Assembly: GCA_963740835.1 (NCBI GenBank)
Contig: CAVUFH010000002.1
Coordinates: forward strand, 558,001 to 622,000
Direction: 5' to 3'
Origin: CAVUFH01 sp963740835
Lineage (GTDB): Bacteria; Actinomycetota; Acidimicrobiia; IMCC26256; PALSA-610
Length of the DNA stretch: 64,000 bases
A program made the translations under genes and the position numbers. The notes beneath the pieces are model-generated. The model was not told where the DNA came from. It worked only from the letters and a program-made list of their open reading frames with translations, and did not search any database. Below, in pieces: positions 27,982 to 37,151 of the stretch. Each line of letters opens with the position of its first letter. The first letter of the stretch is position 1.

Positions 27982-29010
27982 ATGAGGATCGGCATGCTGA
28001 CCGGCGGAGGCGACTGCCCGGGGCTCAACGCCGTCATCCGGGCGGTCGTGCGCAAAGGTGAAGGCCAGTACGGGCACAACATCGTCGGCTACCGCCACGG
28101 CTGGCGGGGAGTGATGACCGGGGAGTCGATCGATCTCGGCGTCGGTTCCGTGCGCGGGCTGCTCCCGCGCGGCGGCACGATCCTCGGCACGTCGCGCACG
28201 AACCCGTACAAGACCGAGGACGGCGCCGCGAAGGTGAAGACGACGCTGGCGAGCGACCGCGTCTCCGCGCTCATCGCCATCGGCGGCGAGGACACGCTCG
28301 GTGTCGCGCACAAGCTCGCAACTGACGGCGTGAACGTCGTCGGTGTGCCCAAGACGATCGACAACGACCTCTCGGCCACCGACTTCACGTTCGGGTTCCA
28401 CACCGCGGTGCAGATCGCGACCGACGCCATCGACCGCCTGCACACGACCGCCGAGAGCCACGACCGCGTCATGGTCGTCGAGGTGATGGGCCGGCACGCG
28501 GGATGGATCGCGACGTACTCCGGACTCGCCGGCGGCGCCGATATCATCCTCGTGCCCGAAGAGCCGTTCGACATCGAAGAGGTGTGCAACCGCATCACCC
28601 ACCGCCACTCGCGCGGTGCGAGCTTCTCGATCGTCGTCGTCGCCGAAGGCGCGACGCCTGTCGCAGGCACGATGGAGCTCTCCTCGGGCGAGATCGACGA
28701 GTTCGGGCACGTACGTCTGGGTGGTGTCGGGAACCAACTGGCCGAGGAGATCGAGCAGCGCACTGGCTTCGAAGCGCGGTTCACCAACCTCGGACACATC
28801 CTGCGCGGCGGCAGCCCGACGGCCTACGACCGCGTCATCGCGACGCGCTTCGGCATCGAAGCCATCGACGCGGTGAACGAGGGCGACTTCGACGTGATGG
28901 TCGCGCTGCGCGGTACCGACGTGATCCGCGTACCGCTCGAAGCGGGCGTCGAGAAGCTCAAGACCGTGGACCAGAAGCTCTACGACACCGCGGCCGTCTT
29001 CTTCGGCTGA
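27982..29010 (+). CDS. 6-phosphofructokinase, PPi-type residues
   Basis: The 342-residue enzyme is a PfkA-family phosphofructokinase: GGGDCPGLNAVIR at the donor site, PKTIDNDLSATD at the active site (catalytic Asp) and MGRHAGWIA. Residues 101-104 are GGED, so position 104 is Asp, and position 124 is Lys. In family studies D104 with K124 marks pyrophosphate-dependent enzymes such as that of Amycolatopsis methanolica, while ATP enzymes have Gly104. PPi dependence is inferred, not shown. Confidence 0.9.
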   Translation: MRIGMLTGGGDCPGLNAVIRAVVRKGEGQYGHNIVGYRHGWRGVMTGESIDLGVGSVRGLLPRGGTILGTSRTNPYKTEDGAAKVKTTLASDRVSALIAIGGEDTLGVAHKLATDGVNVVGVPKTIDNDLSATDFTFGFHTAVQIATDAIDRLHTTAESHDRVMVVEVMGRHAGWIATYSGLAGGADIILVPEEPFDIEEVCNRITHRHSRGASFSIVVVAEGATPVAGTMELSSGEIDEFGHVRLGGVGNQLAEEIEQRTGFEARFTNLGHILRGGSPTAYDRVIATRFGIEAIDAVNEGDFDVMVALRGTDVIRVPLEAGVEKLKTVDQKLYDTAAVFFG

Positions 29011-29056
29011 TGCTCGTCGGCTGACTACGGCGCGAGCGACCCTAGGATCACCATCC

Positions 29057-29941
29057 ATGGGAAGTGCGCTGGACGAGCTCATCGAGTTGCTGCACCTCGA
29101 ACGGCTCGAGGTCAATCTCTTCCGTGGCTTGAGCCCGGACGAGAACCGGCAGCGCGTGTTCGGCGGCCAGGTCGCGGGGCAGGCGCTTGTGGCCGCGGGC
29201 CGCACGGTCGAGCACGGGATGGTGCACTCGCTGCACGCGTACTTCTTGCGGCCCGGCGACCCCCGTGTCCCGATCATCTACGACGTCGACCGCATCCGCG
29301 ACGGCCGCAGCTTCACGACGCGTCGCGTCGTCGCGATCCAGCACGGCAAGGCGATCTTCAACCTGTCAGCTTCGTTCCACGTGCACGAAGACGGACCCGA
29401 GCACCAGTACGCCATGCCCGAAGCGCCCGACCCGGAGTCGCTGCCGACGATCCGCGAGCGGTTGACGCCGCACGCCGATCGCTTCCCGCCCGAGTTCGCG
29501 GACTGGATCATGCGCGACCGCCCGATCGACACGCGTTCGGCGGATCTGCCGCGGTGGCTCGATCCGGAACCCGGCGTGCGGGAACCCGAGCAGCTCGTGT
29601 GGTTCCGCGCCGACGGCCGGCTGCCGGACGATCAGCTCCTGCACGACTGCGTCGTCGCGTACGCGTCGGACCTCACGCTGCTCGACACCGCGGTGATGGC
29701 GCATGCCAACTCGTGGGACGACGACCGGTTCATGATCGCGAGCCTCGACCACGCGATGTGGTTCCACCGGCCGCTGAAGGCCGACGAGTGGCTCCTGTAC
29801 CACCAACGCAGCCCTTCGGCCCAGGCCGGTCGCGGGCTCGCGGAAGGTTTCATCTACCGGCGCGACGGCGCGCTCGCGGTCACGGTCATGCAAGAGGGGC
29901 TGATCCGGCCGGTGAAGCCCGACTGGCAGACGGCGCGCTGA
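29057..29941 (+). CDS. tesB: acyl-CoA thioesterase II (TesB)
   Basis: The 294-residue product has the double-hotdog TesB layout: FRGLSPDENRQRVFGGQVAGQAL near the start, VHSLHAYFLRPGDP, and a second half with the AYASDLTLLDTAV segment (catalytic Asp) and LDHAMWFHRP. It cleaves medium- to long-chain acyl-CoA. A strong hairpin follows the stop. Confidence 0.92.
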   Translation: MGSALDELIELLHLERLEVNLFRGLSPDENRQRVFGGQVAGQALVAAGRTVEHGMVHSLHAYFLRPGDPRVPIIYDVDRIRDGRSFTTRRVVAIQHGKAIFNLSASFHVHEDGPEHQYAMPEAPDPESLPTIRERLTPHADRFPPEFADWIMRDRPIDTRSADLPRWLDPEPGVREPEQLVWFRADGRLPDDQLLHDCVVAYASDLTLLDTAVMAHANSWDDDRFMIASLDHAMWFHRPLKADEWLLYHQRSPSAQAGRGLAEGFIYRRDGALAVTVMQEGLIRPVKPDWQTAR

Positions 29942-29959
29942 ACCAAAACGCTGTGTTTC

Positions 29960-29998
29960 GGCGACAATCGGCAACCGAAACGGTCGCCGATTGTCGCC
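29960..29998 (+). terminator. perfect 13-bp hairpin terminator
   Basis: GGCGACAATCGGC and its exact complement GCCGATTGTCGCC are 13 bases apart, between TTT and AAAA flanks. It ends the tesB transcript; the GTG of the next gene is seven bases beyond. Confidence 0.8.
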
Positions 29999-30004
29999 AA
30001 AACC

Positions 30005-30736
30005 GTGGGTAGCCTCCGCACCGTGCTCGACGCCGACGTTCCCGGCCGCGCGCTCGCGGTCTACGCGCACCCCGACGACCCGGAGATCTCCGCGGGTGGA
30101 ACGCTGGCGCGGTGGGCGGACGCCGGCGCGGCAGTGCACGTGCTGGTGACGACGCGCGGCGACAAGGGAACGTCGGATCCTGACGCCGACACTGACGCGC
30201 TGGCGCGCCTGCGGGAGGAGGAGACCGCCGCCGCGGCGCGCGTGCTCGGACTCGCGTCGGCCCGCCACCTCGGCTACGAAGACGGAGAGCTGCTCGACGA
30301 CCGCGCGTTGCGGGCCGACATCGTGCGCGCGGTGCGCACCATCCGCCCCGACATCGTGCTGTGCCCGGATCCGACTTCCGTGTTCTTCGGCGACGGCTAC
30401 ATCAACCACCGGGACCACCGCGTCACCGGGTGGGCGACGATCGACGCAGTGTCGCCCGCGTCGGGCAACCCCCACTACTTCGCCGAGTTGCGGGCGGAAG
30501 GGCTCGAGGTGCACCAGCCGCGCGCGATATATCTGTCCGGCACGTTCGAGCCGAACGTGTGGATCGACATCGCAGCCACGTTGGATCGCAAGATCGAAGC
30601 CCTGTTCTGCCACGGGAGCCAGCTCGAGGCGACGGGGGAGTGGTTCCGCGAGTTCCTCCGCGAGTCCGCGGAGGCGGCCGGGAGCGCGGCCGGCACTACG
30701 TACGCGGAGGGCTTCCGCCGGATCCTGATCGGCTGA
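30005..30736 (+). CDS. PIG-L family deacetylase (LmbE-like)
   Basis: The 243-residue protein has the zinc motif AVYAHPDDPEISAGG (HPDD) near residue 20 and the distal NHRDHRVTGWA His motif near 137. Family members deacetylate GlcNAc conjugates, as MshB and Mca do in mycothiol metabolism. Whether this is one of those cannot be decided. An alternative GTG start lies six codons in. Confidence 0.87.
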   Translation: MGSLRTVLDADVPGRALAVYAHPDDPEISAGGTLARWADAGAAVHVLVTTRGDKGTSDPDADTDALARLREEETAAAARVLGLASARHLGYEDGELLDDRALRADIVRAVRTIRPDIVLCPDPTSVFFGDGYINHRDHRVTGWATIDAVSPASGNPHYFAELRAEGLEVHQPRAIYLSGTFEPNVWIDIAATLDRKIEALFCHGSQLEATGEWFREFLRESAEAAGSAAGTTYAEGFRRILIG

Positions 30737-31121
30737 CCGGATCGGGCCCCGCCCCGATCAGCGGTGCGCCGGGTGGATGCGCGCGCCACTCCGACTGCGC
30801 GCGGAGCACGAGCCCGGCCACGATCCCCGCGCCGACCGCCGCGATCCCGGCGCCGACCAGCGCGCCGCCCACGAGGGCCGCGTCGCACGAGTGCGTGTGG
30901 ACCTGGGTGCCTGGCACCGTGTCGATCAGCTGTTGGGCAACGGTCGGCTTCTCCGTGCAACTGGTGTTCACGATGCCCCAGCCGATCGCGCCGCCGAGGC
31001 CGCCGGCGATCAGGATGGCGACGAACGCGAGCACGAGCAGACCGCGACCCGGGTGGTTGGGATGGTCGATCCTCGGAGGCGTCGGCCGAGCGGTGGCACC
31101 ATCGGGCGCGGGCAGCGTCAC
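30696..31121 (-). CDS. two-helix membrane protein, unknown
   Basis: The 141-residue product has two hydrophobic helices (LLVLAFVAILIAGGLGGAIGW near 28-48 and AALVGGALVGAGIAAVGAGI near 80-105) with a short external loop containing two Cys residues (SCTEKP and HSCDA) that could form a disulfide. No family recognised. Its 3' end overlaps the convergent PIG-L gene by about 40 bases, and a GTG start is assumed. Confidence 0.5.
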   Translation of the reverse strand: MTLPAPDGATARPTPPRIDHPNHPGRGLLVLAFVAILIAGGLGGAIGWGIVNTSCTEKPTVAQQLIDTVPGTQVHTHSCDAALVGGALVGAGIAAVGAGIVAGLVLRAQSEWRAHPPGAPLIGAGPDPVSRSGSGGSPPRT

Positions 31122-31157
31122 GAGCGGATCGTACCGGCGGATCGTCCCGGCACACCG

Positions 31158-31673
31158 ATGCGCGAAACTCAACCGGTGCACCACTGGACGGTTGCCGGAG
31201 GGCTGGTCGAGACGCCGGATGGTGTGCTTCTCGTCCGAAACGTCCGCCGAGGCGGCTTCGAGGATTGGAGCACACCGGGCGGGGTGATCGATGACGACGA
31301 CGCGTCCTTGCTCGCGGGGCTCACGCGCGAGGTCGAAGAGGAAACCGGGCTGCGCGTCGCAGAGTGGAGCGGCCCGTTGTACGAAGTGCAGGCCGTCGCC
31401 CCCGACATGGGGTGGCACATGCGCTGCGAGGTGCACCTCGCGGTCGCGTTCGCAGGCGACCTGCGTGTCGACGACCCCGACGGCATCGTTGTGGAGGCCG
31501 CGTTCGTCCCCGCCGGCGAGTGCATCAACCGGCTCGCGTCGTGCGCGCCCTGGGTGCGCGAGCCCTTGTCCGCGTGGTTGAGCGAACGTTGGGATGCCGG
31601 CGGCCACCGGCAGTTCGCCTACGAAGTACGCGGCACCTCGCGCGATGCGCTGCACGTGGTGCGCAGCGACTGA
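31158..31673 (+). CDS. Nudix hydrolase
   Basis: The 171-residue product has a Nudix box GVIDDDDASLLAGLTREVEEETGL (G...REVEEETGL), with Asp in place of the first conserved Glu. Nudix enzymes cleave nucleoside diphosphates linked to another moiety, such as oxidised nucleotides or sugars. Its stop overlaps the start of dinB (TGATG), so nucleotide clean-up and lesion-bypass synthesis appear coupled. Confidence 0.87.
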   Translation: MRETQPVHHWTVAGGLVETPDGVLLVRNVRRGGFEDWSTPGGVIDDDDASLLAGLTREVEEETGLRVAEWSGPLYEVQAVAPDMGWHMRCEVHLAVAFAGDLRVDDPDGIVVEAAFVPAGECINRLASCAPWVREPLSAWLSERWDAGGHRQFAYEVRGTSRDALHVVRSD

Positions 31674-32875
31674 TGCGCGATCGTTCCGACATCCTGCACG
31701 TCGATCTGGACGCGTTCTACGCGTCTGTCGAGCAGCTGGACAACGCCGCGCTGCGCGGCAAGGCGGTGATCGTCGGCGGCACCGGCAATCGCGGTGTGGT
31801 GTGCGCGGCGAGCTACGAAGCTCGTCGCTTCGGCGTCCACTCCGCGATGCCGACCGCGCGGGCGCGGCGCGCGTGCCCGCACGCGGTGTTCCTCCCGCCC
31901 CGGTTCGAGCGCTACTCCGAGCTGAGTGGCGGGGTGATGGACATCCTCCGAGGGGTGACGCCGCTCGTCGAGCAGTTGTCGATCGACGAGGCGTTCGTCG
32001 ACGCGGGTGGGGTCCGCCGCCGGTGGGGTACCGGCCCCGAGGTCGCGACGATGTTGCGAACGCGCATCCGCACCGAGACCGGCCTCACCGCTTCGGTCGG
32101 CGCGGCGTCGACGAAGTTCCTGGCCAAGCTCGCGAGCGACATGGCGAAGCCCGACGGCCTCCTGGTGGTGCCGGCCGGCACCGAGCTCGCGTTCCTCGAC
32201 CCGCTCCCGGTGACGCGGCTCTGGGGAGTCGGCCCCGCGACCTTCCGTACACTCGACCGCATGGCCATTCGCACGATCGGCGACGTCGCGCGCGTGCCCG
32301 AGCCGGTACTCGTCGGTGCGCTGGGTGATTCGCTCGGGCGGCACCTGCACGCGCTCGCCCACAACGAAGACGATCGTGACGTCGTGCCCGAGCACGAGAC
32401 GAAGTCGATCGGCGCCGAAGAGACGTTCGGCATCGACCTGCACACTCGTTCCGAGTGCGAACGCGAGCTCATGCGGCTCGCCGACCGCGCAACCGGGCGC
32501 GTGCGCGCGGCCGAGCTCGTCGCGCGCACGGTCACGCTGAAGGTCCGCTTCGGCGACTTCGAGACGAAGACGCGGGCTCGCACGCTGCCCGAGGCGACCG
32601 ATCTCACCGCGCGCGTCACCGACACGGCCCGATTGCTGCTCGCCGGGTTCGACGTCGAGCGCGGCATCCGGTTGTTGGGCGTGTCGCTCTCGCAGCTCGC
32701 ATCGGCTGGCGCGGTGCAACAAGCCTTCGCACTGACGCTCGACGACGCGTCGGTCGTGTCCGCGCGCGCCGAGCAACAAGCCGCGCTGGAGAAGGCCACC
32801 GACGCGGTGCGAGCGCGCTTCGGCGATGGCGCGGTCCGCCCGGCTGTGCTGCTCGACACCGACGAGCGCCGGTGA
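31673..32875 (+). CDS. dinB: DNA polymerase IV
   Basis: The 400-residue Y-family polymerase starts MRDRSDILHVDLDAFYASVEQLDN, with metal ligands DLD, then the SIDEAFVD motif near residue 103 and the helix-hairpin-helix LWGVGPATFRTLDRMAIRTIGDVA. It performs error-prone translesion synthesis. A C-terminal beta-clamp motif is not obvious. It is co-translated with the Nudix gene. Confidence 0.93.
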   Translation: MRDRSDILHVDLDAFYASVEQLDNAALRGKAVIVGGTGNRGVVCAASYEARRFGVHSAMPTARARRACPHAVFLPPRFERYSELSGGVMDILRGVTPLVEQLSIDEAFVDAGGVRRRWGTGPEVATMLRTRIRTETGLTASVGAASTKFLAKLASDMAKPDGLLVVPAGTELAFLDPLPVTRLWGVGPATFRTLDRMAIRTIGDVARVPEPVLVGALGDSLGRHLHALAHNEDDRDVVPEHETKSIGAEETFGIDLHTRSECERELMRLADRATGRVRAAELVARTVTLKVRFGDFETKTRARTLPEATDLTARVTDTARLLLAGFDVERGIRLLGVSLSQLASAGAVQQAFALTLDDASVVSARAEQQAALEKATDAVRARFGDGAVRPAVLLDTDERR

Positions 32876-32905
32876 TCGGACACCCATGATGCCGGCGATC
32901 AGGCG

Positions 32906-34006
32906 ATGATCCGGATCGGGTTGGTCGGGTGCGGCCACATCGGCACTGTGCACTCGTACGCGATCAAGCAGCTGGTGGACGCGGGCTTGGTCGACGCCGC
33001 GCTGACCGCGACGTATGACACCGATCCTGATCGCGCCGCACGCGTTGCCGCGCACCACGATGCCCGCCCGGCCGCGTCGCTCGCGGAGCTGGTTGACGGT
33101 GTCGACGCGGTCTGGGTCTGCACGTGGACCGCAGCCCATCTCGAAGGGGTGCTGGCCGCGGCCGACGCCGGGCGCGCGGTGTTCTGCGAGAAGCCGCTCG
33201 CGCCGACGCTCGACGGGTGCGAGCGCGTCGCGGCCGCGCTCGCGCGCGTCCCGCACCAGGTGGGGCTCGTGCTCCGCCACGCCCCGGTGTTCGCGCGCGC
33301 GGCGGAGCTGGTCTCGTCCGGCCGGTACGGCCGGCCACTCGCGACCACGATCCGCGACGACCAGTACTTCCCGATACAGGGGCAGTACGGATCGACCTGG
33401 CGCAAGGATGTCGCCGCGGCCGGTGGTGGCACGCTCATCGAGCACTCGATCCATGACGTCGACATCCTCCGCTGGTTGCTCGGCGATCCCGTCACCGTCG
33501 CGGCCCACACCGCCAACCGCTTCGGGTATGCCGGCATCGACGACATCGTGGCGGTGACGATGACGTACGCCGATGGATCCGCCGCGCAACTCACGAGCGT
33601 CTGGCACCAGGTCCTCTCACGCGAATCGAGCCGGCGGCTCGAGGTGTTCTGCGAAGGGGCGTACCTGTGGACCGACGACGACTACCTCGGTCCGTTGCAC
33701 GTGCAGACGAGCGAGGGCGCCGAGGTCGTGACGAGCCCACTGCCGGAGTGGGCCGAGCGTCTCGCGGTGCCCGAGGTGTACGCCAAGGCCGTGGCCGCCT
33801 ACGCCACGCCGAGCAAGGAGTTCCTCGATGCGCTCGCGGCCGGCGGCGGGCGCGCGGTCGGGCGCCCGTCGGCGGCGACGGCCCTGGCCGCCCATCGGAT
33901 CGTGGCCGGGGCGTACGCGTCCGCGGCCCGGGGCGGGACTCCGGAATCGCTCGAGCCTGCCGACGGATCGATCAGGGCCGGCGAAGAATCGAGCCGGATC
34001 GGCTGA
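32906..34006 (+). CDS. Gfo/Idh/MocA family oxidoreductase
   Basis: The 366-residue protein has the NAD(P)-binding IRIGLVGCGHIGTVHSYAI at its N-terminus, the catalytic Lys motif CEKPLAPTLDGCER (EKP) near residue 95 and GGGTLIEHSIHDVDILRWLLG with the conserved His/Asp near 175. It likely oxidises a sugar or inositol. Substrate unknown. Confidence 0.9.
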   Translation: MIRIGLVGCGHIGTVHSYAIKQLVDAGLVDAALTATYDTDPDRAARVAAHHDARPAASLAELVDGVDAVWVCTWTAAHLEGVLAAADAGRAVFCEKPLAPTLDGCERVAAALARVPHQVGLVLRHAPVFARAAELVSSGRYGRPLATTIRDDQYFPIQGQYGSTWRKDVAAAGGGTLIEHSIHDVDILRWLLGDPVTVAAHTANRFGYAGIDDIVAVTMTYADGSAAQLTSVWHQVLSRESSRRLEVFCEGAYLWTDDDYLGPLHVQTSEGAEVVTSPLPEWAERLAVPEVYAKAVAAYATPSKEFLDALAAGGGRAVGRPSAATALAAHRIVAGAYASAARGGTPESLEPADGSIRAGEESSRIG

Positions 34007-34070
34007 TCTGCGGGACGCATCCGGCGCCTCGCGTTGTTGGCACCACGGGCGCGCGCGAGAATGGAGGCCT

Positions 34071-34451
34071 ATGCCGCTCTCCGAGGAAGAGCAAAAGATC
34101 CTCAAAGAGATCGAGGCTCAGCTCAACGCGACGGATCCCGCTCTGGTCGAGCAGGTTTCGCGCACGACCCTGTACCGGCACTCGGCCCGGATGATCCGGT
34201 GGGCGGCCCTGGGCTTCCTCGGCGGTCTCGTGCTGCTCGTGTTCACGTTCGCGGAGAACCTGTGGGCCGGGCTCATCGGCTTCGCGGTGATGCTGGGGTG
34301 CCTCCTCATCATCGAACGGAACGTCCGGAAGCTCGGCAAACACGGTCTGGCCAGCATCACCGGCGGCCTCAAGGCGGGCGGCGGCATCAAGGGGTTCTTC
34401 GGCGAGCACGGCCGCGCCTGGCGCGAGCGGTTCCGCCGCGACGACTCCTGA
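34071..34451 (+). CDS. DUF3040 membrane protein
   Basis: The 126-residue product begins MPLSEEEQKILKEIEAQL, the DUF3040 start, followed by two adjacent membrane helices (WAALGFLGGLVLLVFTFAENLWAGLIGFAVMLGCLLI) and a basic tail. DUF3040 proteins are found in actinobacteria, often near mraZ. Role unknown. Confidence 0.87.
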   Translation: MPLSEEEQKILKEIEAQLNATDPALVEQVSRTTLYRHSARMIRWAALGFLGGLVLLVFTFAENLWAGLIGFAVMLGCLLIIERNVRKLGKHGLASITGGLKAGGGIKGFFGEHGRAWRERFRRDDS

Positions 34452-34457
34452 CCCGCG

Positions 34458-34898
34458 GTGGCGTACTCGGTCGCGCAGGCCGCGCGGCTCACGGGCTGCA
34501 CCGCATCTCAACTCCGGCACTGGGCCCGCCGCGGCTTGGTCGAGCCAACCGGTCCGGAGCGGCAGTACGCGTTCCGGGACCTCGTCGCTCTGCGCCTCGT
34601 CCGCTCCCTCCTCGACGCAGGCCTGCCATCGACACGGGTCGGCACCGCTTTGCGGTCGCTCGTCGCCGCCGGTGACGACCTCGCGAGCCTGCGCCTCGTC
34701 ACCGACGGGGTGACCGTGTACGCCTGCCGCGACGACGGTCAGATCCTCGACGCGCTGCGTGCGGGTCAGCTCGCCTTGTTCGTCGCCGTCGACCGCCTGG
34801 CCGCAGACGTGGAAGCCGAGGTGCGCGCCTTCGACCACGAGCGCGCCTCCTTCGTCGCCCAGCTGCAGGAACCCGAGTCAGGCGAAGCGCGGAGTTAA
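34458..34898 (+). CDS. MerR-family regulator
   Basis: The 146-residue protein starts with a winged-helix MerR domain (AYSVAQAARLTGCTASQLRHWARRGLVEPTGPERQYAFRDLVALRLVRSLLDAGL). No Cys pair typical of metal sensors is present in its tail, so the signal is unknown. It starts six bases after the DUF3040 stop and overlaps the convergent transglutaminase gene by 21 bases. Confidence 0.82.
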   Translation: MAYSVAQAARLTGCTASQLRHWARRGLVEPTGPERQYAFRDLVALRLVRSLLDAGLPSTRVGTALRSLVAAGDDLASLRLVTDGVTVYACRDDGQILDALRAGQLALFVAVDRLAADVEAEVRAFDHERASFVAQLQEPESGEARS

Positions 34899-37151
34899 CG
34901 GCTCCCTTGTGTCGCGGCGCGGGTCGAGCCGGCGGCGCCACCGCACGAACGGCGAGATCTGGTGCCCGATCGCCCGGTCGATCGCGTCGACCTTGGACCA
35001 CGCTTCGTCTGCATCCGCGGGAGTGGGCACGTCGGGCGCGAAGAGCGCGGCCGTCTGCAGCTGTGCGAGCTCCATGAGTGCGGGTCCCGCGTCACCGGCG
35101 CCGTGTGCGGGCGCGTGCCGCAGCGCGAACTCGATCGGCGTGGCCGACGGTTTCGGTTCGACGCCCGCCTCGGCGAGATGTTCGAGCGCTTGCGCCCATG
35201 CGCCGAGCACCCGATCGCGTGGCTCGACGGCATGGCGCCGGTGCCACGAACGCCGGAACGCGATGAGCACGAGCACCGCGAGCGCGATCAGCGCGAGCAG
35301 GAGCAGCACCGCGACGAGAACGCCCACTGCGACGAAGAACTGGCGCACCGGGCTCGCGGCGTGCGGGGTGGCCGTGGCGTTGCTGTCGATCGACAGGCCC
35401 CCGCCCGCGTCCCTCCGGGGCGTGTTGGCGCCGCTGGACGTGGGCGCCCCGGGCGCGGTCGTCGCGGTTGTAGGCGAGGGCGACTCGGTCGCTTGCGCGT
35501 TGATCGGCGGTGACACGGTCGGGTCGCCGGTGCCGCCGGCGACGTTCGCGCCGCGCCCCGGTGTCGGCTCGAGCGGCACCCACCCGAGGCCTGCGAAGTA
35601 CACCTCGGGCCACGCGTGCGCGTCCTTGTTCTTCACGTGCCACACACCGTCCTGCGGTGTGCCGTACGAGTAGCCGACCGCGATGCGCGTCGGGAGCCCG
35701 ACCGCCCGCGCCATCGCCGCGAAGGCGGAGGCGAACTGCTCGCAGTACCCCTCCTTATCGGCGAACAAGAAGTCCTCGAGCGTGTTGATCGAGTGTGACC
35801 GGGCGACCTTGTCGTTGTAGAGGAAACCGCCGTCGTGGTTCAGGTAGCGCGCGATCGCGTCGGCCTGCTCCCACGGCGTGATCGCGCCGGAGGTGATGCG
35901 CCGCGCCAAATCGGTGACGCGCTGCGGGAAGTTCGGCGGCAGCTCGCGGTATCGCGCGTACGCGGGGTCGGTGACGGGTGGCGACGCCTCCTTTTCGCTG
36001 TCGCTCAACACGGGCACCGCGGAGGTCACCTGGTAGCTGAGGTCGCTGATCTCGTCGTTCGGCTTCAGGTACACGGTCGCGGAGCTGTCGACAACGAGCG
36101 CGTGCTCGAGGTTGATCTCGACCGGGTGGTACGCGGCCGGCAGCCAGTGGGGGTCGGAGTCCCGGATGTCGAACTTCTGCACCAGCTCGTCGCTGTGGCG
36201 CGGCTCGCGCGGCGGCGAAAGGCGCGCGGCGGATTCGCCCGTGTCCTCGAGCGTCCAGAGCGTGCCGTCGTACTTGTCGAGCGCGATGACGCGCCAGTAC
36301 ACGGGCTCCTTGTCGCCGATGTCGACGGTGAACACCTCGTGCTCGGGGTTCTCGAGCAACTTCGCCTGGATGCTCACGATGGGTGTGGTGGCCTTGAGCA
36401 ACCCGCTGTTGCCGCCCTTGCCGAGTGACCGGTAGTCGAACCACGCGTCGCTGCGGGAGCCGGGGAGCAGCGGCGTGATGACGGCCGCGGCCAGCACGAC
36501 CACGAGCGCGCCGATGATCCCGCCCTGCAGCACCTTCGACTGGCGTTCCTCGCCGGTGTGGAACCAGCTCCGCCGCTCGGTCAGCTCCGACTGGTGGAGC
36601 GCGACCAGGTACAACGTCGCGGCGAGGCCGTAGGTGATCGTCGACCAGGCCCACCCGGTGTCGGCGAGCGCGGCGATCGCGACGAACAGCACCAGGCTCG
36701 GGGCAATCGCGCCGAGCGACGCGTCGTAGCGCCGGGCCGACCACTCGGCGATCGCGCCCGCGAACCACAGCGCGACGAGCGCGAGGAGCAGTGCGCTGCC
36801 GACCGCGGGTACCGGCACCACCGCGGTGCGCAGCACGTGCGGCGCGTCGCCGAGATCGTGGAAGAACTGCCGGAACGTCTCCGTCGCCGGGAGGCCGTGC
36901 CGCGTCGTGTCCGGTTCGACCGCGTACAGGGTGAACACGAACCCGGCCGCCACAACGAGCAGCGCTGCGAGCCACGCCGGGAGCTTGCGGTGGTCGGTCC
37001 ATGCGAACAGCGCATGCGGGGCGATCGCCGCGATCAGCGCCGCGCCCAACCACGCGCGCTCGGCGAAGACCGTGGTCAGCCCGAGGGCGACGGCGACGGT
37101 CAGGCCCGCGCGCGTGATGCAGACAAGGGGAGACGAGCGCTGCGCTGCCAC
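34878..37151 (-). CDS. TgpA-like membrane transglutaminase
   Basis: The 757-residue protein has about six N-terminal membrane helices (residues 10-220), a DUF3488-like extracytoplasmic region, a transglutaminase domain with the Cys-His-Asp triad (GYCEQFASAFAAMARAVGLPTR and DAHAWPEVYF, about 470-530), a low-complexity Thr/Pro linker, another helix near 610 and a C-terminal DUF4129. It is the last gene of a moxR-DUF58-transglutaminase operon on the minus strand, overlapping the DUF58 gene by 52 bases at a GTG start. Cell-envelope protein processing is the likely role. Confidence 0.87.
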   Translation of the reverse strand: MAAQRSSPLVCITRAGLTVAVALGLTTVFAERAWLGAALIAAIAPHALFAWTDHRKLPAWLAALLVVAAGFVFTLYAVEPDTTRHGLPATETFRQFFHDLGDAPHVLRTAVVPVPAVGSALLLALVALWFAGAIAEWSARRYDASLGAIAPSLVLFVAIAALADTGWAWSTITYGLAATLYLVALHQSELTERRSWFHTGEERQSKVLQGGIIGALVVVLAAAVITPLLPGSRSDAWFDYRSLGKGGNSGLLKATTPIVSIQAKLLENPEHEVFTVDIGDKEPVYWRVIALDKYDGTLWTLEDTGESAARLSPPREPRHSDELVQKFDIRDSDPHWLPAAYHPVEINLEHALVVDSSATVYLKPNDEISDLSYQVTSAVPVLSDSEKEASPPVTDPAYARYRELPPNFPQRVTDLARRITSGAITPWEQADAIARYLNHDGGFLYNDKVARSHSINTLEDFLFADKEGYCEQFASAFAAMARAVGLPTRIAVGYSYGTPQDGVWHVKNKDAHAWPEVYFAGLGWVPLEPTPGRGANVAGGTGDPTVSPPINAQATESPSPTTATTAPGAPTSSGANTPRRDAGGGLSIDSNATATPHAASPVRQFFVAVGVLVAVLLLLALIALAVLVLIAFRRSWHRRHAVEPRDRVLGAWAQALEHLAEAGVEPKPSATPIEFALRHAPAHGAGDAGPALMELAQLQTAALFAPDVPTPADADEAWSKVDAIDRAIGHQISPFVRWRRRLDPRRDTREPLTPRFA

